From NCBI RefSeq assembly GCF_965200405.1, contig NZ_OZ241356.1, positions 1,736,001 to 1,800,000 on the forward strand: DNA of 64,000 nt, written 5' to 3'. The position numbers were made by a program, and so were the translations under genes. The notes below the pieces were generated by a model, which was given only the letters and a program-made list of their open reading frames with translations, was not told the origin of the DNA and did not search any database. Below are positions 1-8,122 of the stretch, piece after piece (within the stretch, counting starts at the first letter, position 1; each line of letters starts with the position of its first letter). The stretch is from Glacieibacterium sp965200405. GTDB taxonomy: Bacteria > Pseudomonadota > Alphaproteobacteria > Sphingomonadales > Sphingomonadaceae.

Positions 1-438
1 ACGGCGCGCTTCGACCCTGCCGAACTGGCACAGCTAAATGCCCGAACCATCCACCTGCTCGATCATGACGCCGTAAAGGACCGCCTGCCCGCCGGGATGA
101 CCGAAGCGGCGTGGCTGGCGGTGCGCGGCAACCTGACCACCGTCGCCGACGCCGCCGATTGGTGGGCGGTAATCTCGGGCGAGGTTACCCCAACTGTCGC
201 CCCGGAGGACCGCGACTATGTCCACGCCGCCGCCGAGACACTTGCCGGCCTGCAATGGACCGCGGAAATCTGGCCGGCCTGGACCGCAGCGCTGAAGGTG
301 GCCAGCGGGCGCAAGGGCCGCGGCCTGTTCCAGCCGCTGCGCCAGGCGCTTACCGGCCGCGACCATGGGCCGGAGATGGCGGTGCTGCTGCCCCTGATCG
401 GTCGTGAAGCCGCGCTGGCTAGGCTGGCTGACGCCTGA
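1..438 (+). CDS. gltX: Glutamyl-tRNA synthetase, C-terminal part (partial)
   Basis: The reading frame is open from the first base and ends with TGA at 436-438, so only the last 145 codons are present. The visible part is the helical anticodon-binding end of a class I glutamyl-tRNA synthetase: a segment with LAQLNARTIHLL, then the late block GRKGRGLFQPLRQALTGR, followed by a short tail. In the family this end recognises the Glu anticodon, while the catalytic HIGH and KMSKS motifs lie upstream of the window. No terminator is obvious before tonB, which begins 112 bp later. The assignment rests on the characteristic C-terminal block. Confidence 0.9.
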   Translation, partial: TARFDPAELAQLNARTIHLLDHDAVKDRLPAGMTEAAWLAVRGNLTTVADAADWWAVISGEVTPTVAPEDRDYVHAAAETLAGLQWTAEIWPAWTAALKVASGRKGRGLFQPLRQALTGRDHGPEMAVLLPLIGREAALARLADA

Positions 439-550
439 CCACTGGTCATCGTTGTCGATCCGTGACAACCTGTGGCCAGCGTCGTCTGCGACCGCGCAAA
501 AACCGGCCGTCGGCCTCGTGTCGAGCACCCTTTTACGGGAGTCCACGGCC

Positions 551-1213
551 ATGACCTTTGCCTCCAACGCCTCGATTCGCCTGCGCGGCAGCACCGGGCT
601 GCTGATCACCATCGGCGTCCATGCCGGCATCGCCGCGCTGGCGCTGGTCGGGCTGGGGATCGTCACCATCCCCAAGGCGCCGCCACCGCCGATCGTCACG
701 GTCAACGTCGACCCACCGCCCGTTCAGGCCGAGCCGCTGGTCGCGCCCAAGCCGGTGGAGTTTGCCGTACCGATCGACAGTCCGATCCCGGTCATCGAGA
801 TCGCGACGACCCCCGACACGCCGCGCGGCGCGACGGTGATCGTCCCGACCATGAGCTCGACCACGGCCGGTAGCGCCGGCACCGGGGACGCGATCGTCGT
901 CCCGCCGCCGCCGCTCGGCCCGACCGTCACCGCCACCCTCGACCAGCGCTACGCCCGCGACTTCCAGCCGCCCTATCCCGAGCAGTCGCGTCGATTGGGC
1001 GAGGAGGGCGCCGTCGTCGTCCGCGTCGTCGTCGGCCCCGATGGACGCGTCTCGGAAGCACGGATCGCCCGGTCCAGCGGCTTCCCGCGCCTCGATGCGG
1101 CTGCCGTGGCCCGGGCACTGGCCAAGTGGCGTTTCGTGCCGGCCCAGCGCGACGGCACGCCGGTCGCAGCGGAGCGCGAGATCACCGTGCGCTTCCAGCT
1201 GGCGCAGGCCTGA
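551..1213 (+). CDS. tonB: TonB family energy transducer
   Basis: A 220-residue protein that couples inner-membrane proton motive force (through ExbB/ExbD, not seen here) to outer-membrane receptors. One membrane anchor lies at about residues 16-37. A Pro-rich periplasmic linker follows (PKAPPPP, then VDPPPVQAEP), and a TonB C-terminal fold ends the protein, with PPYPEQSRRLGEEGAVVVRV and WRFVPAQRDGTPV. The ATG at 551 is chosen because a GGGAG ribosome site lies just upstream and the membrane anchor then sits at the N-terminus; the frame is open further upstream without a sensible signal. It is the only TonB in a window with six TonB-dependent receptors, so it is a plausible shared energiser. 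Confidence 0.9.
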   Translation: MTFASNASIRLRGSTGLLITIGVHAGIAALALVGLGIVTIPKAPPPPIVTVNVDPPPVQAEPLVAPKPVEFAVPIDSPIPVIEIATTPDTPRGATVIVPTMSSTTAGSAGTGDAIVVPPPPLGPTVTATLDQRYARDFQPPYPEQSRRLGEEGAVVVRVVVGPDGRVSEARIARSSGFPRLDAAAVARALAKWRFVPAQRDGTPVAAEREITVRFQLAQA

Positions 1214-1222
1214 CCTACTGGG

Positions 1223-1246
1223 GGGGGCGGGCCAAGGCTCGCCCCC
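1223..1246 (+). terminator. GC-rich hairpin after tonB
   Basis: GGGGGCG at 1223-1229 pairs with CGCCCCC at 1240-1246 around a 10-nt loop, starting 9 bases after the tonB stop codon. There is no T-run, so intrinsic termination is only a possibility. Confidence 0.4.
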
Positions 1247-1346
1247 TACGCCTGACGAAATACTTGCATCCCGCTCTTCATTCTCCAAAGTTTCAGCCAT
1301 CGTTCCGATGCGGGGCTGGTGCCCGGTCAAGACAAGGAGACGGTGA

Positions 1347-1712
1347 ATGCGCGTCATGGTGATCGTGAAGGCCACGACCGACAGCGAACAGGGCACGCTG
1401 CCATCGCCCGAGTTGCTCGAGGCGATGGGCAAGTTCAACGAACAGCTGATCGAGGCCGGGATATTGGCTCCCGGCGGCGGCGATGGCCTGAAACCCTCGT
1501 CGGCGGGCAAGCGCGTCGCGTTCAGCGGCCCAGACCGCCGGGTCGTCGACGGGCCATTCGCCGCGACCGATGAACTGGTTGCGGGTTTCTGGCTGTGGAC
1601 GGTCAAGGACATGGATGAAGCGGTCGCCTGGGTGATGCGCTGTCCCAATCCCATGCCGGGACCCAGCGAGATCGAGATTCGGCCGCTGTACGAGATGGCT
1701 GACTTTCAATAA
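1347..1712 (+). CDS. YciI-like (DGPF-type) protein
   Basis: A 121-residue cytosolic protein of the YCII/DGPF family. It has the N-terminal strand RVMVIVKA, a VVDGPFAATDELVAGFW block carrying the family DGPF signature, and an alternating alpha/beta ferredoxin-like layout to EIEIRPLYEM. Family members are small dimers whose role is mostly unknown; several lie next to ECF sigma factors, but no sigma gene is adjacent here. An AAGGAGA ribosome site precedes the ATG. No substrate can be inferred. Confidence 0.8.
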   Translation: MRVMVIVKATTDSEQGTLPSPELLEAMGKFNEQLIEAGILAPGGGDGLKPSSAGKRVAFSGPDRRVVDGPFAATDELVAGFWLWTVKDMDEAVAWVMRCPNPMPGPSEIEIRPLYEMADFQ

Positions 1713-1814
1713 TTTACAGGGTGAATGGCGACGGCTTGCGACGGCGTTGCGCGCCCACTGGCGAGTTGCACCGCTCCGACTTACATTGGCGCTGTACCGA
1801 GTTTCGGAGCGACC

Positions 1815-2198
1815 ATGGCCTATCTCGACAACACGTCCCCAGAGGCAACGCGGACCAAGCTGATCATCGCCGGACTGTCGGTGCTGGTCACCGGCATCGT
1901 CGCGGTCGGCTTCCTGGTCGAATCGCGCTGGGGTTATTCGACGCCGGACGAGAAGATCATTTACGTCAACAGCTGGGGAATGAACCGAACCCGGCAGGAC
2001 ACGCTGGACGCCCGCGCCGCGGACAAGGCCAAGCTGGCCGCCAACCTTGCGGAATCGCGGGCCTATATCGCCTCGCTGCCGGCCGACAAGCGTGCGGCGG
2101 CGCAGGCGCAGTATGACAAGTATGTCGCCGCCGCGCCGAGCATGCGCTTCGATACGACGATAACCGGCGTCAAGCCCGGCACCATCGACGGGCGTTGA
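1815..2198 (+). CDS. Small membrane-anchored protein of unknown function
   Basis: A 127-residue protein with one hydrophobic segment at about residues 17-38, followed by a charged Ala/Lys-rich periplasmic or cytosolic helix (residues 65-105) that could be a short coiled coil. I do not recognise a family. The ATG at 1815 follows CGGAGCG and gives a sensible N-terminus; the frame is open upstream to 1725 but that stretch is unlike protein. The stop codon overlaps the TTG start of ribD (TTGA), so it is probably translationally coupled to the riboflavin genes. Confidence 0.65.
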   Translation: MAYLDNTSPEATRTKLIIAGLSVLVTGIVAVGFLVESRWGYSTPDEKIIYVNSWGMNRTRQDTLDARAADKAKLAANLAESRAYIASLPADKRAAAQAQYDKYVAAAPSMRFDTTITGVKPGTIDGR

Positions 2199-3187
2199 CC
2201 GCAGCTGACGACCTGCGCTGGATGGGCGCCGCACTGGCGCTGGCGGAGCGCGGCGTCGGACGAACCGCGCCGAGCCCGAGCGTCGGTTGTATCATCGTCG
2301 CTAACGGTCGCGTCGTCGGGCGCGGCTGGACCCAGCCAGGCGGGCGTCCTCATGCCGAGGCTGTGGCACTGGCGCACGCGGGCAGCGCGGCCCGGGGCGC
2401 GACCGCCTATGTGACGCTGGAACCCTGCGCCCATGTTTCCGCACGCGGGCCCGACTGTACCGGGACGCTGGTCGAGGCCGGCATCGCGCGCGTCGTCGTC
2501 GCCGTCGAGGACCCTGACCCGCGCACCGCAGGGCAGGGCATCGCGCGCCTGCGGGTGGCCGGCATCGAGGTGATGACTGGCTCCGGCGAGGCGGCCGCGC
2601 GCGCTGTCATGGCCGGCTTTTTCGCGCGGCAGTGGCGCGACCGGCCGTTCGTCACGCTGAAGCTGGCGCTGAGCATCGACGGCTGCATCGCGCTGGCCTC
2701 GGGGGAGTCGCGCTGGATCACCGGCCCGGTAGCGCGCGCCCATGCCCATCTGGAGCGCAGCCGCCACGACCTGATCGTCGTCGGGCGCGGCACCCTGGAA
2801 GCCGACGATCCGGCGCTCGACGTCCGCCTCGAGGGGCTTGCCGACCGGGCACCCCGCGCCGCCGTGCTGAGCCGCAGCCTCGACGCGATCCCCGCCGGAC
2901 GGCGCTTGTCGGAGGCGCTGTTGCTCCATGAGTTCAGCGACATCGACGCCCTGCCCGACGTGTCGAGCGTGCTGGTCGAGGGCGGCGCTGGAGTCGCCGC
3001 GTCGCTGCTCGCCGCCGACCGGGTCGACCGGCTGCTGGTCTATCGCGCCCCATTGCTGCTCGGCGGGCAGCCCGGCGTTGCGGCGCTCGATCTCGGCGAC
3101 CTCGCCTCGACGCACGGGCGCTGGCGGCGCAGCGCGACATTGCCGCTGGGGGTCGACCTGCTTGAGGTCTACGACCGCACGCGCTAG
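2195..3187 (+). CDS. ribD: Bifunctional riboflavin deaminase/reductase RibD
   Basis: A 330-residue two-domain enzyme that deaminates and then reduces the pyrimidine intermediate of riboflavin synthesis. The deaminase half shows GGRPHAEAVAL (zinc ligand His and catalytic Glu) and the cysteine pair of LEPCAHVSARGPDCTGTL. The reductase half begins near RPFVTLKLALSIDGCIA and has GESRWITG and VLVEGGAGVAASLL for substrate and NADPH binding. The TTG start overlaps the preceding stop codon and supplies the DDLRWMGAAL lead-in normal for the family; an ATG at 2222 would cut into it. It is the first rib gene, 9 bp ahead of ribE. Confidence 0.93.
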   Translation: MTAADDLRWMGAALALAERGVGRTAPSPSVGCIIVANGRVVGRGWTQPGGRPHAEAVALAHAGSAARGATAYVTLEPCAHVSARGPDCTGTLVEAGIARVVVAVEDPDPRTAGQGIARLRVAGIEVMTGSGEAAARAVMAGFFARQWRDRPFVTLKLALSIDGCIALASGESRWITGPVARAHAHLERSRHDLIVVGRGTLEADDPALDVRLEGLADRAPRAAVLSRSLDAIPAGRRLSEALLLHEFSDIDALPDVSSVLVEGGAGVAASLLAADRVDRLLVYRAPLLLGGQPGVAALDLGDLASTHGRWRRSATLPLGVDLLEVYDRTR

Positions 3188-3196
3188 GCGAAGATC

Positions 3197-3814
3197 ATGT
3201 TTACCGGCATCATCACCGACATCGGCACCATTCTCGACACCGAGGCACGTGGCGACCTGCGCGTCCGCATCCGCTCGGCCTATGATCCCGCCAGCATCGC
3301 CACCGGTGCATCGATTTCCTGCTCGGGCGTCTGCCTCACGGTGGTCGACAAGGGCGTCCAGGAGGGTGTCGGCAACTGGTTCGCCGTCGACGTCTCGGGC
3401 GAGACCCAATCGAAGACCGCGTCCGGGCAGTGGGTTGTGGGCCGACGTCTCAACCTGGAACGCGCCCTCAAGGTCGGTGACGAGCTGGGCGGGCATATCG
3501 TCACCGGGCATGTCGATGCGGTCGCGCGGGTGGTCAGCGTCTCGGCCGACGGCGATTCGAAGCGGATCACGCTGCTGGCTCCCAAGGCACTGGCGGGCTT
3601 CATCGCGCCGAAAGGGTCGATCACGCTTGACGGTGCCTCGCTGACCGTCAACGAGGTGAACGACGTCGGTGATGGCGCCGAGTTCGGTATCAACATCATC
3701 CCGCATACCGCGGCCTGGACGACACTGGGCGACGTGATGCAGCCGGGCGACGGCATCAATCTCGAAATCGATATTCTCGCTCGCTATCTCGGGCGGATGC
3801 ACGCGGTCACTTGA
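3197..3814 (+). CDS. ribE: Riboflavin synthase alpha chain
   Basis: A 205-residue protein starting with the diagnostic MFTGII. It contains two tandem lumazine-binding repeats, each with an S-C-S-G-V-C-L-T-V or L-D-G-A-S-L-T-V-N type core and a GGHIVTGHVD block between them. It dismutates two 6,7-dimethyl-8-ribityllumazine molecules to riboflavin. Length and repeat structure are normal. It lies between ribD and ribB. Its stop codon sits inside the first palindrome of the intergenic regulatory cluster at 3808-3860. Confidence 0.93.
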   Translation: MFTGIITDIGTILDTEARGDLRVRIRSAYDPASIATGASISCSGVCLTVVDKGVQEGVGNWFAVDVSGETQSKTASGQWVVGRRLNLERALKVGDELGGHIVTGHVDAVARVVSVSADGDSKRITLLAPKALAGFIAPKGSITLDGASLTVNEVNDVGDGAEFGINIIPHTAAWTTLGDVMQPGDGINLEIDILARYLGRMHAVT

Positions 3815-3860
3815 CACTCAAGTGTGAGAGGGCCACCTCTCCTCACACTGCACTGTGAGG
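3808..3860 (+). promoter_or_regulatory. Palindrome cluster ahead of the HTH-RibB gene
   Basis: Two inverted repeats stand in the 54-bp gap before ribB. CACTTGA-CAC-TCAAGTG (3808-3824) is a perfect 7-bp palindrome. CCTCACACTGCACTGTGAGG (3841-3860) is palindromic apart from one mismatched pair. The octamer AGTGTGAG recurs as AGTGTGAG at 3821-3828, in inverse as CTCACACT at 3842-3849, and as ACTGTGAG at 3852-3859. The second palindrome ends with the GAGGAG ribosome site of ribB. This spacing of half-sites looks like an operator; the binding protein is unknown, but the HTH on RibB itself is an obvious candidate. Confidence 0.5.
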
Positions 3861-3868
3861 AGCGCGCC

Positions 3869-5149
3869 ATGAGCGCCATGCTGATCGACCGCGTTCGTGC
3901 TCTGGTTTCCGAAGGCGGTGAGAGTCGCTCCGGCCTCGCCCGTGCCGCCGGGCTCCACGCCAATTCGTTGCGCAGCCTCGACGATCCCGGCTGGAACCCG
4001 ACCGCCGAGACGCTGCGCAAGCTCGAGGATTACATCGGAGGCCGCCATCCGGTGAAGGTCATGGCGACGACCGAGGAGATCATCGACGAGGCCCGCAACG
4101 GCCGCATGTTCATCCTGGTCGACGACGAGGACCGCGAGAACGAGGGCGATCTGGTCATTCCGGCGCAGATGGCGACCCCCGACGCGATCAACTTCATGGC
4201 GCGCCACGGGCGCGGCCTGATCTGCCTCAGCCTGGCCTCGGAGCGGGTCCGGCAGCTCGGCCTGCCGCTGATGTCCCAGCATAACGGCACCCGCCACGCC
4301 ACGGCCTTCACCGTCTCGATCGAGGCGCGCGACGGCGTCACCACGGGGATTTCCGCTGCTGACCGGGCGCGCACCGTCGCCGTCGCGATCGACGCCGCCA
4401 AGGGTGCCGAGCACATCGTCTCGCCGGGCCATGTGTTTCCGCTGATCGCGCGCGACGGCGGCGTGCTGGTCCGCGCCGGTCATACTGAGGCCGCAGTCGA
4501 CGTGTCGCGGCTGGCCGGACTCAACCCGTCGGGGGTGATCTGCGAGATCATGAAGGACGATGGAACCATGGCGCGGCTGCCCGACCTGATGGAGTTCGCG
4601 CGCACCCACGGCCTGCGCATCGGCACCATCCGCGACCTCATCGCCTATCGCCTGCGCCACGATCATCTGGTCGCCAGCATTGCCGAGATCCCGCTCGACA
4701 GCGTCTATGGCGGGCAGTGGACGGCCAAGACCTATGTCAACAAGGCCGAATATGCCGAGCATGTCGTGCTGCAGAAGGGCCGCATCGACCCGTCGAAGCC
4801 GACTCTGGTGCGGATGCACGCGATGTCGATGTTCGCCGACGTCTTCGGCGAGGTCGGCGGCCGGGCCGGGCAGTTGCAGCGCGCCATGTCGGCGATCGGC
4901 GAGGCCGGCGCCGGGGTGGTGGTGATCATCCGCGATGCCCGTCCCGACGCCATTTCCGCCCAGATGCGGGCACGCGGTGCCGGCGAGCCGTTTGAACTTC
5001 GGGACTATGGCATCGGCGCCCAGATCCTCGTCGACCTTGGGGTCAAGGACATGATCCTGCTGACCAACTCACACCGAAACATCGTCGGGCTACAGGGCTA
5101 TGGCCTCAACGTCGTCGGCGAGCAGGCCATTTGCGGATCGGACGTCTGA
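3869..5149 (+). CDS. ribB: HTH-domain fused 3,4-DHBP synthase with degenerate GTP cyclohydrolase II domain
   Basis: A 426-residue protein in three parts. Residues 1-57 resemble an XRE-type helix-turn-helix (SRSGLARAAGLHANSLRSL). Residues 66-270 are 3,4-dihydroxy-2-butanone-4-phosphate synthase with DDEDRENEGD (85-94), VSPGHVFPL and RAGHTEAAVD. Residues 272-426 follow the RibA fold, but the zinc-cysteine motif expected after VRMHAMS is absent (MFADVFGEVGGRAG has no Cys) and the catalytic QEGRG region reads IIRDARPD. GTP cyclohydrolase II activity is therefore unlikely and a separate ribA should exist elsewhere. GAGGAG precedes the ATG at 3869; the stop overlaps the ribH start. Confidence 0.88.
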   Translation: MSAMLIDRVRALVSEGGESRSGLARAAGLHANSLRSLDDPGWNPTAETLRKLEDYIGGRHPVKVMATTEEIIDEARNGRMFILVDDEDRENEGDLVIPAQMATPDAINFMARHGRGLICLSLASERVRQLGLPLMSQHNGTRHATAFTVSIEARDGVTTGISAADRARTVAVAIDAAKGAEHIVSPGHVFPLIARDGGVLVRAGHTEAAVDVSRLAGLNPSGVICEIMKDDGTMARLPDLMEFARTHGLRIGTIRDLIAYRLRHDHLVASIAEIPLDSVYGGQWTAKTYVNKAEYAEHVVLQKGRIDPSKPTLVRMHAMSMFADVFGEVGGRAGQLQRAMSAIGEAGAGVVVIIRDARPDAISAQMRARGAGEPFELRDYGIGAQILVDLGVKDMILLTNSHRNIVGLQGYGLNVVGEQAICGSDV

Positions 5150-5568
5150 TGCATCTCCTCATCGTCGAAGCACGTTTTTACGACGCCATCGCGGACGCGC
5201 TGCTCGACGGCGCAGAGAGCGCATTGTCGGATGCCGGCGCGACCTTCGACCGGATCACGGTGCCGGGCGCGCTGGAGATCCCGGCCGCCGTCGCGCGCGC
5301 TTCGGAGGCCGGCGGCTATGACGGCTATGTCGCGCTGGGCTGTGTCATCCGGGGCGAGACCTATCACTTCGAGATCGTCGCCGGGGAGAGCGCTCGAGGC
5401 CTGATGGCGCTGGCTCTCGACGGTCTGGCGATCGGCAATGGTATCCTGACCGTCGAGAACGAGGCCCAGGCCTGGGCCCGCGCGCGCAAGGCGGAGAAGG
5501 ACAAGGGCGGCGAGGCGGCCAAGGCAGCGCTGGCGATGATCGCGTTGGGCAAGCGGTTCGCGAGCTAA
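5149..5568 (+). CDS. ribH: 6,7-dimethyl-8-ribityllumazine synthase
   Basis: A 139-residue lumazine synthase that condenses the RibD product with the RibB product. Family motifs are VPGALEIPAAV (substrate pocket) and GCVIRGETYHFEIVAGESA, containing the catalytic His, followed by a normal C-terminal helix. The ATG at 5149 overlaps the ribB stop (TGATG), which favours it over the in-frame TTG at 5131. This completes the ribD-ribE-ribB-ribH set; nusB and thiL, usually next in this group of bacteria, follow after an inverted gene. Confidence 0.92.
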   Translation: MHLLIVEARFYDAIADALLDGAESALSDAGATFDRITVPGALEIPAAVARASEAGGYDGYVALGCVIRGETYHFEIVAGESARGLMALALDGLAIGNGILTVENEAQAWARARKAEKDKGGEAAKAALAMIALGKRFAS

Positions 5569-5616
5569 AGGCGCGCAAGCTGCCGCTTCGGCCCCGTGTG
5601 CCCGGAGATACGCGGC

Positions 5617-6300
5617 CTACGCCAGCGCCAATTCGGTCAACATCATCGACCTTCGTGTCCTGAAGCCCAGGGCTTCGTACAGCGCGATCGCGCCGATATT
5701 ACTGGCGTAGGTGTGCAGGATCGGCTGCTCGCCGCGCGCCAGAATGCGGGCGCCGACGATCCGCATCAGCCCGGCGGCATAGCCGCGGCCGCGGTGATCG
5801 GGATGGGTGCAGACGGCGCTGACCTCGGTATAGCCAGGCATTGCCATGCGCTCGCCAGCCATGGCGATCAACTGCCCGCCAGACCGGATCCCAACGAAAT
5901 CGCCGAGCCGGTTGGTGTGCTCGAAGAAAGGCCCGGGCTCGGTCAATGTTGCCAGCGCCAGCATTTCTTCAGAGTCGCTATCGTCGAGCGACAGCGCTTC
6001 GAGCCGTCCACTACCCTCGGTCAGCGCAGTCGCGACCATCTGCAGGAATTGGGCGTGACGCACGACGACGGTTCCCGGGATGATCGGCGCGATTTCGGGT
6101 TCGATGAGATAAATGCTGCCCCCGGCGGGGATCAGCGCGACTAGTGCTGTTCTGCTTTTAGCCGAATCGTCCGCCATGGCAGCGAAGACGCCGTGATCCG
6201 CCCGCAATCGCCACGCGCGTGCATCGCCCTGCGCCAGTGCTGCCCAGCGCGTCGTCAGCGACTGCCAGATCGGCCGGTCGAGAAGATGCGACTTCAGCAT
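5617..6300 (-). CDS. GNAT family N-acetyltransferase (FR47-like)
   Basis: A 227-residue acetyltransferase. The C-terminal half carries the acetyl-CoA motif A, HPDHRGRGYAAGLM (residues 166-179), and the late GNAT strand with ASNIGAIALYEALGFR. The N-terminal 120 residues form the degenerate half typical of FR47-like GNATs. The substrate is unknown. It lies on the opposite strand between ribH and nusB, interrupting a gene order that is usually continuous, so it may be a later insertion. A weak ribosome site (AAAGGACA) precedes the ATG. Confidence 0.85.
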   Translation of the reverse strand: MLKSHLLDRPIWQSLTTRWAALAQGDARAWRLRADHGVFAAMADDSAKSRTALVALIPAGGSIYLIEPEIAPIIPGTVVVRHAQFLQMVATALTEGSGRLEALSLDDSDSEEMLALATLTEPGPFFEHTNRLGDFVGIRSGGQLIAMAGERMAMPGYTEVSAVCTHPDHRGRGYAAGLMRIVGARILARGEQPILHTYASNIGAIALYEALGFRTRRSMMLTELALA

Positions 6301-6656
6301 GATTGTCCTTTGTTCGCGCCCGGCGGGTCGACGACCTGCGCCTTAACTATAGACCAGCGTAACGACAGGGTGCGCAAGCGGCACACAAGGTCGGCGGTCA
6401 TGGCGGCACCTGTCTTGCGCTCGGCGTTTCACTTCGAATGCGTCTGTCCAGGAGCCGGCCGAGCTCGTCTACGCCTCTCGGATGCATCGGTCCGGCGGGG
6501 TCTGTGGCCGGTGCCGATGCGGGAGCCCGCGGTTCGCGGCTGTCCACCGCTGGCGCTTCCTGGGTAATCCTCGGGCGAACGCTGTACTTTGTCCTCCAGC
6601 CCACCGGATTTGCGGTTGTGAATGACAATAGTGTGTCATCGGGCTACAGGCGCGCC
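6301..6656. other. Intergenic stretch before nusB
   Basis: A 356-bp gap between the divergent GNAT and nusB genes. The only clear element is the inverted repeat ATGACA-6 nt-TGTCAT at 6622-6639, 18 bp before the nusB start, in a locally AT-richer stretch that could be a promoter or operator. Several frames are open through the gap but none has convincing protein character. I see no tRNA, riboswitch or terminator. Confidence 0.4.
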
Positions 6657-7124
6657 ATGGCCAATTCACCCAAGAAGAAGGCGCGCACCGGAAGTGCGCG
6701 TTCCGCCGCGCGTCTTGCGGCGGTTCAGGCGCTTTACCAGCGCGAAATGTCGGGCGGTCCGGTGCCCCGGCTGCTGGCGGAATTCCACCACCATCGGCTC
6801 GGCGCGACGATCGAGGGCGACGAGTATTGCGAGGCCGATGTCGAGTTCTTCGACGACATCGTCGCCGGTGCCGGGGCCCGCGCAGTCGAGATCGACGAGC
6901 TGATCACCGCCGCACTGGCCGAAGGCTGGGCGCTCGATCGCCTCGACAAGCCGATGCGGGCGCTGTTGCGCGCCGCGGTCTACGAGTTGATCGCTCGGGC
7001 CGACGTGCCGGCGGCGACGGTCGTGGACGAGTATGTCGACGTTGCGCACGCTTTCTACGACGCCAAGCTGGCGGGCTTCGTCAACGCTCTGCTCGACACC
7101 GTGGCGCGGCGGGTCCGCGGCTGA
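6657..7124 (+). CDS. nusB: Transcription antitermination factor NusB
   Basis: A 155-residue helical protein that binds boxA RNA with ribosomal protein S10 in rRNA antitermination. It has the N-terminal RSAARLAAVQALYQ, the central IDELITAALAEGW and the C-terminal VVDEYVDVAHAFYDAKLAGFVN of the family. The ATG at 6657 gives the usual short Lys/Arg-rich leader; upstream in-frame codons lack a ribosome site. It is followed by thiL after one base. Confidence 0.92.
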   Translation: MANSPKKKARTGSARSAARLAAVQALYQREMSGGPVPRLLAEFHHHRLGATIEGDEYCEADVEFFDDIVAGAGARAVEIDELITAALAEGWALDRLDKPMRALLRAAVYELIARADVPAATVVDEYVDVAHAFYDAKLAGFVNALLDTVARRVRG

Positions 7125-7125
7125 G

Positions 7126-8067
7126 GTGCGCGAGCGCGAGTTCATCGCGCGCCTGCTGACGCCGCTGGCGACGCACAAGGCGGCGCGAGGACTCGCCGAC
7201 GACGCCGCGGTGTGGCTGCCGCCGCTGGGCCGCGAACTGGTGTTCACCCATGACGTGCTGGCCGCCGGGGTGCATTATCGCCCAGACGATCCACCATCCG
7301 ACGTGGCGTGGAAGCTGCTCGCGGTGAACCTGTCGGACCTTGCTGCGATGGGCGCGACTCCGTCGGGCGTGCTGATGGGGCTGGCGCTCGGCCCGGCGCA
7401 GGACGAGGCTTGGCTGGCGGCCTTTACCGATGGCCTGAAGCGCGTCCTCGACCTGTGGAATGTCGCGCTTTGGGGCGGCGATACGGTGCGAGTCCCCGGC
7501 GAGGCGGTGCTCGGGCTGACGGCCATCGGCACGGTTGCGCCGGGGCGGGCGCTGGGGAGAGGCGGCGCGCGCGCCGGCGACGAATTGTGGGTCAGCGGCA
7601 CGATCGGCGATGCCGGCCTTGGGCTGGCGGTAGCGCAGGGCAGGATGGCGCCCGACAAGACCTTGCTGACGCGCTATCGACGGCCGGAGCCACGGCTGGC
7701 GCTGGGGCGTGCGCTGGTCGGCGTCGCGACAGCGTGCATGGATGTATCGGATGGGCTGCTGATCGACGCAGGGCGGCTGGCGGCGGCAAGTGGCGTCGGT
7801 GTCGAAATCGAGCTGGCGACGGTGCCGGTTTCGGACGCTGCGGCGGCGCGGATCGAGCGCGACGATGCTGGACTGCTCGGGCTGGCGACGGCGGGCGATG
7901 ATTATGAATTGCTGTTCGCAGTGCCGCCGGGGAGCGACATCGCCGCGCTGGCAACTCCAAAGGTTCGGCTGACGCGGGTCGGACAGTTCGTCGACGGGCA
8001 GGGGCTGGCCGTGATCGGGCTGTCAGGCGCGAAGATCGTGCCGGAAAGGCTAGGCTGGGAGCATTGA
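7126..8067 (+). CDS. thiL: Thiamine-monophosphate kinase
   Basis: A 313-residue ATP-dependent kinase making thiamine diphosphate from the monophosphate. Motifs are GLADDAAVW (metal ligands), FTHDVLAAGVHY, LAVNLSDLAAMGATP, WGGDTV and ATAGDDYELLFAV. The GTG at 7126 lies one base after the nusB stop and gives the canonical EREFIARLLTPLA start, so the pair is coupled. This matches the common rib-nusB-thiL arrangement. Normal length, no odd residues seen. Confidence 0.92.
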   Translation: MREREFIARLLTPLATHKAARGLADDAAVWLPPLGRELVFTHDVLAAGVHYRPDDPPSDVAWKLLAVNLSDLAAMGATPSGVLMGLALGPAQDEAWLAAFTDGLKRVLDLWNVALWGGDTVRVPGEAVLGLTAIGTVAPGRALGRGGARAGDELWVSGTIGDAGLGLAVAQGRMAPDKTLLTRYRRPEPRLALGRALVGVATACMDVSDGLLIDAGRLAAASGVGVEIELATVPVSDAAAARIERDDAGLLGLATAGDDYELLFAVPPGSDIAALATPKVRLTRVGQFVDGQGLAVIGLSGAKIVPERLGWEH

Positions 8068-8074
8068 ACGCCCA

Positions 8075-8108
8075 CCCCCTCCACCACGCCTTCGCATAGT
8101 GGAGGGGG
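8075..8108. terminator. Hairpin between convergent thiL and rhlE
   Basis: CCCCCTCCAC (8075-8084) pairs perfectly with GTGGAGGGGG (8099-8108) around a 14-nt loop, in the 55-bp gap between two convergent genes. No T-run; probably a shared bidirectional stop or mRNA-stabilising hairpin. Confidence 0.5.
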
Positions 8109-8122
8109 CCGGAGCGCGAGTA

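Noticed and set aside
404..550. Upstream extension of tonB to 404
   Set aside because: It overlaps gltX, lacks a ribosome site and would place the membrane anchor 65 residues into the protein.
1714..2194. FMN riboswitch upstream of ribD
   Set aside because: No FMN-element core is visible and the region is occupied by a coding frame that overlaps ribD.
6193..6567. 124-codon frame overlapping the GNAT start and gap
   Set aside because: Arg/Cys/Pro-rich, no ribosome site, and partly antisense to the GNAT gene.
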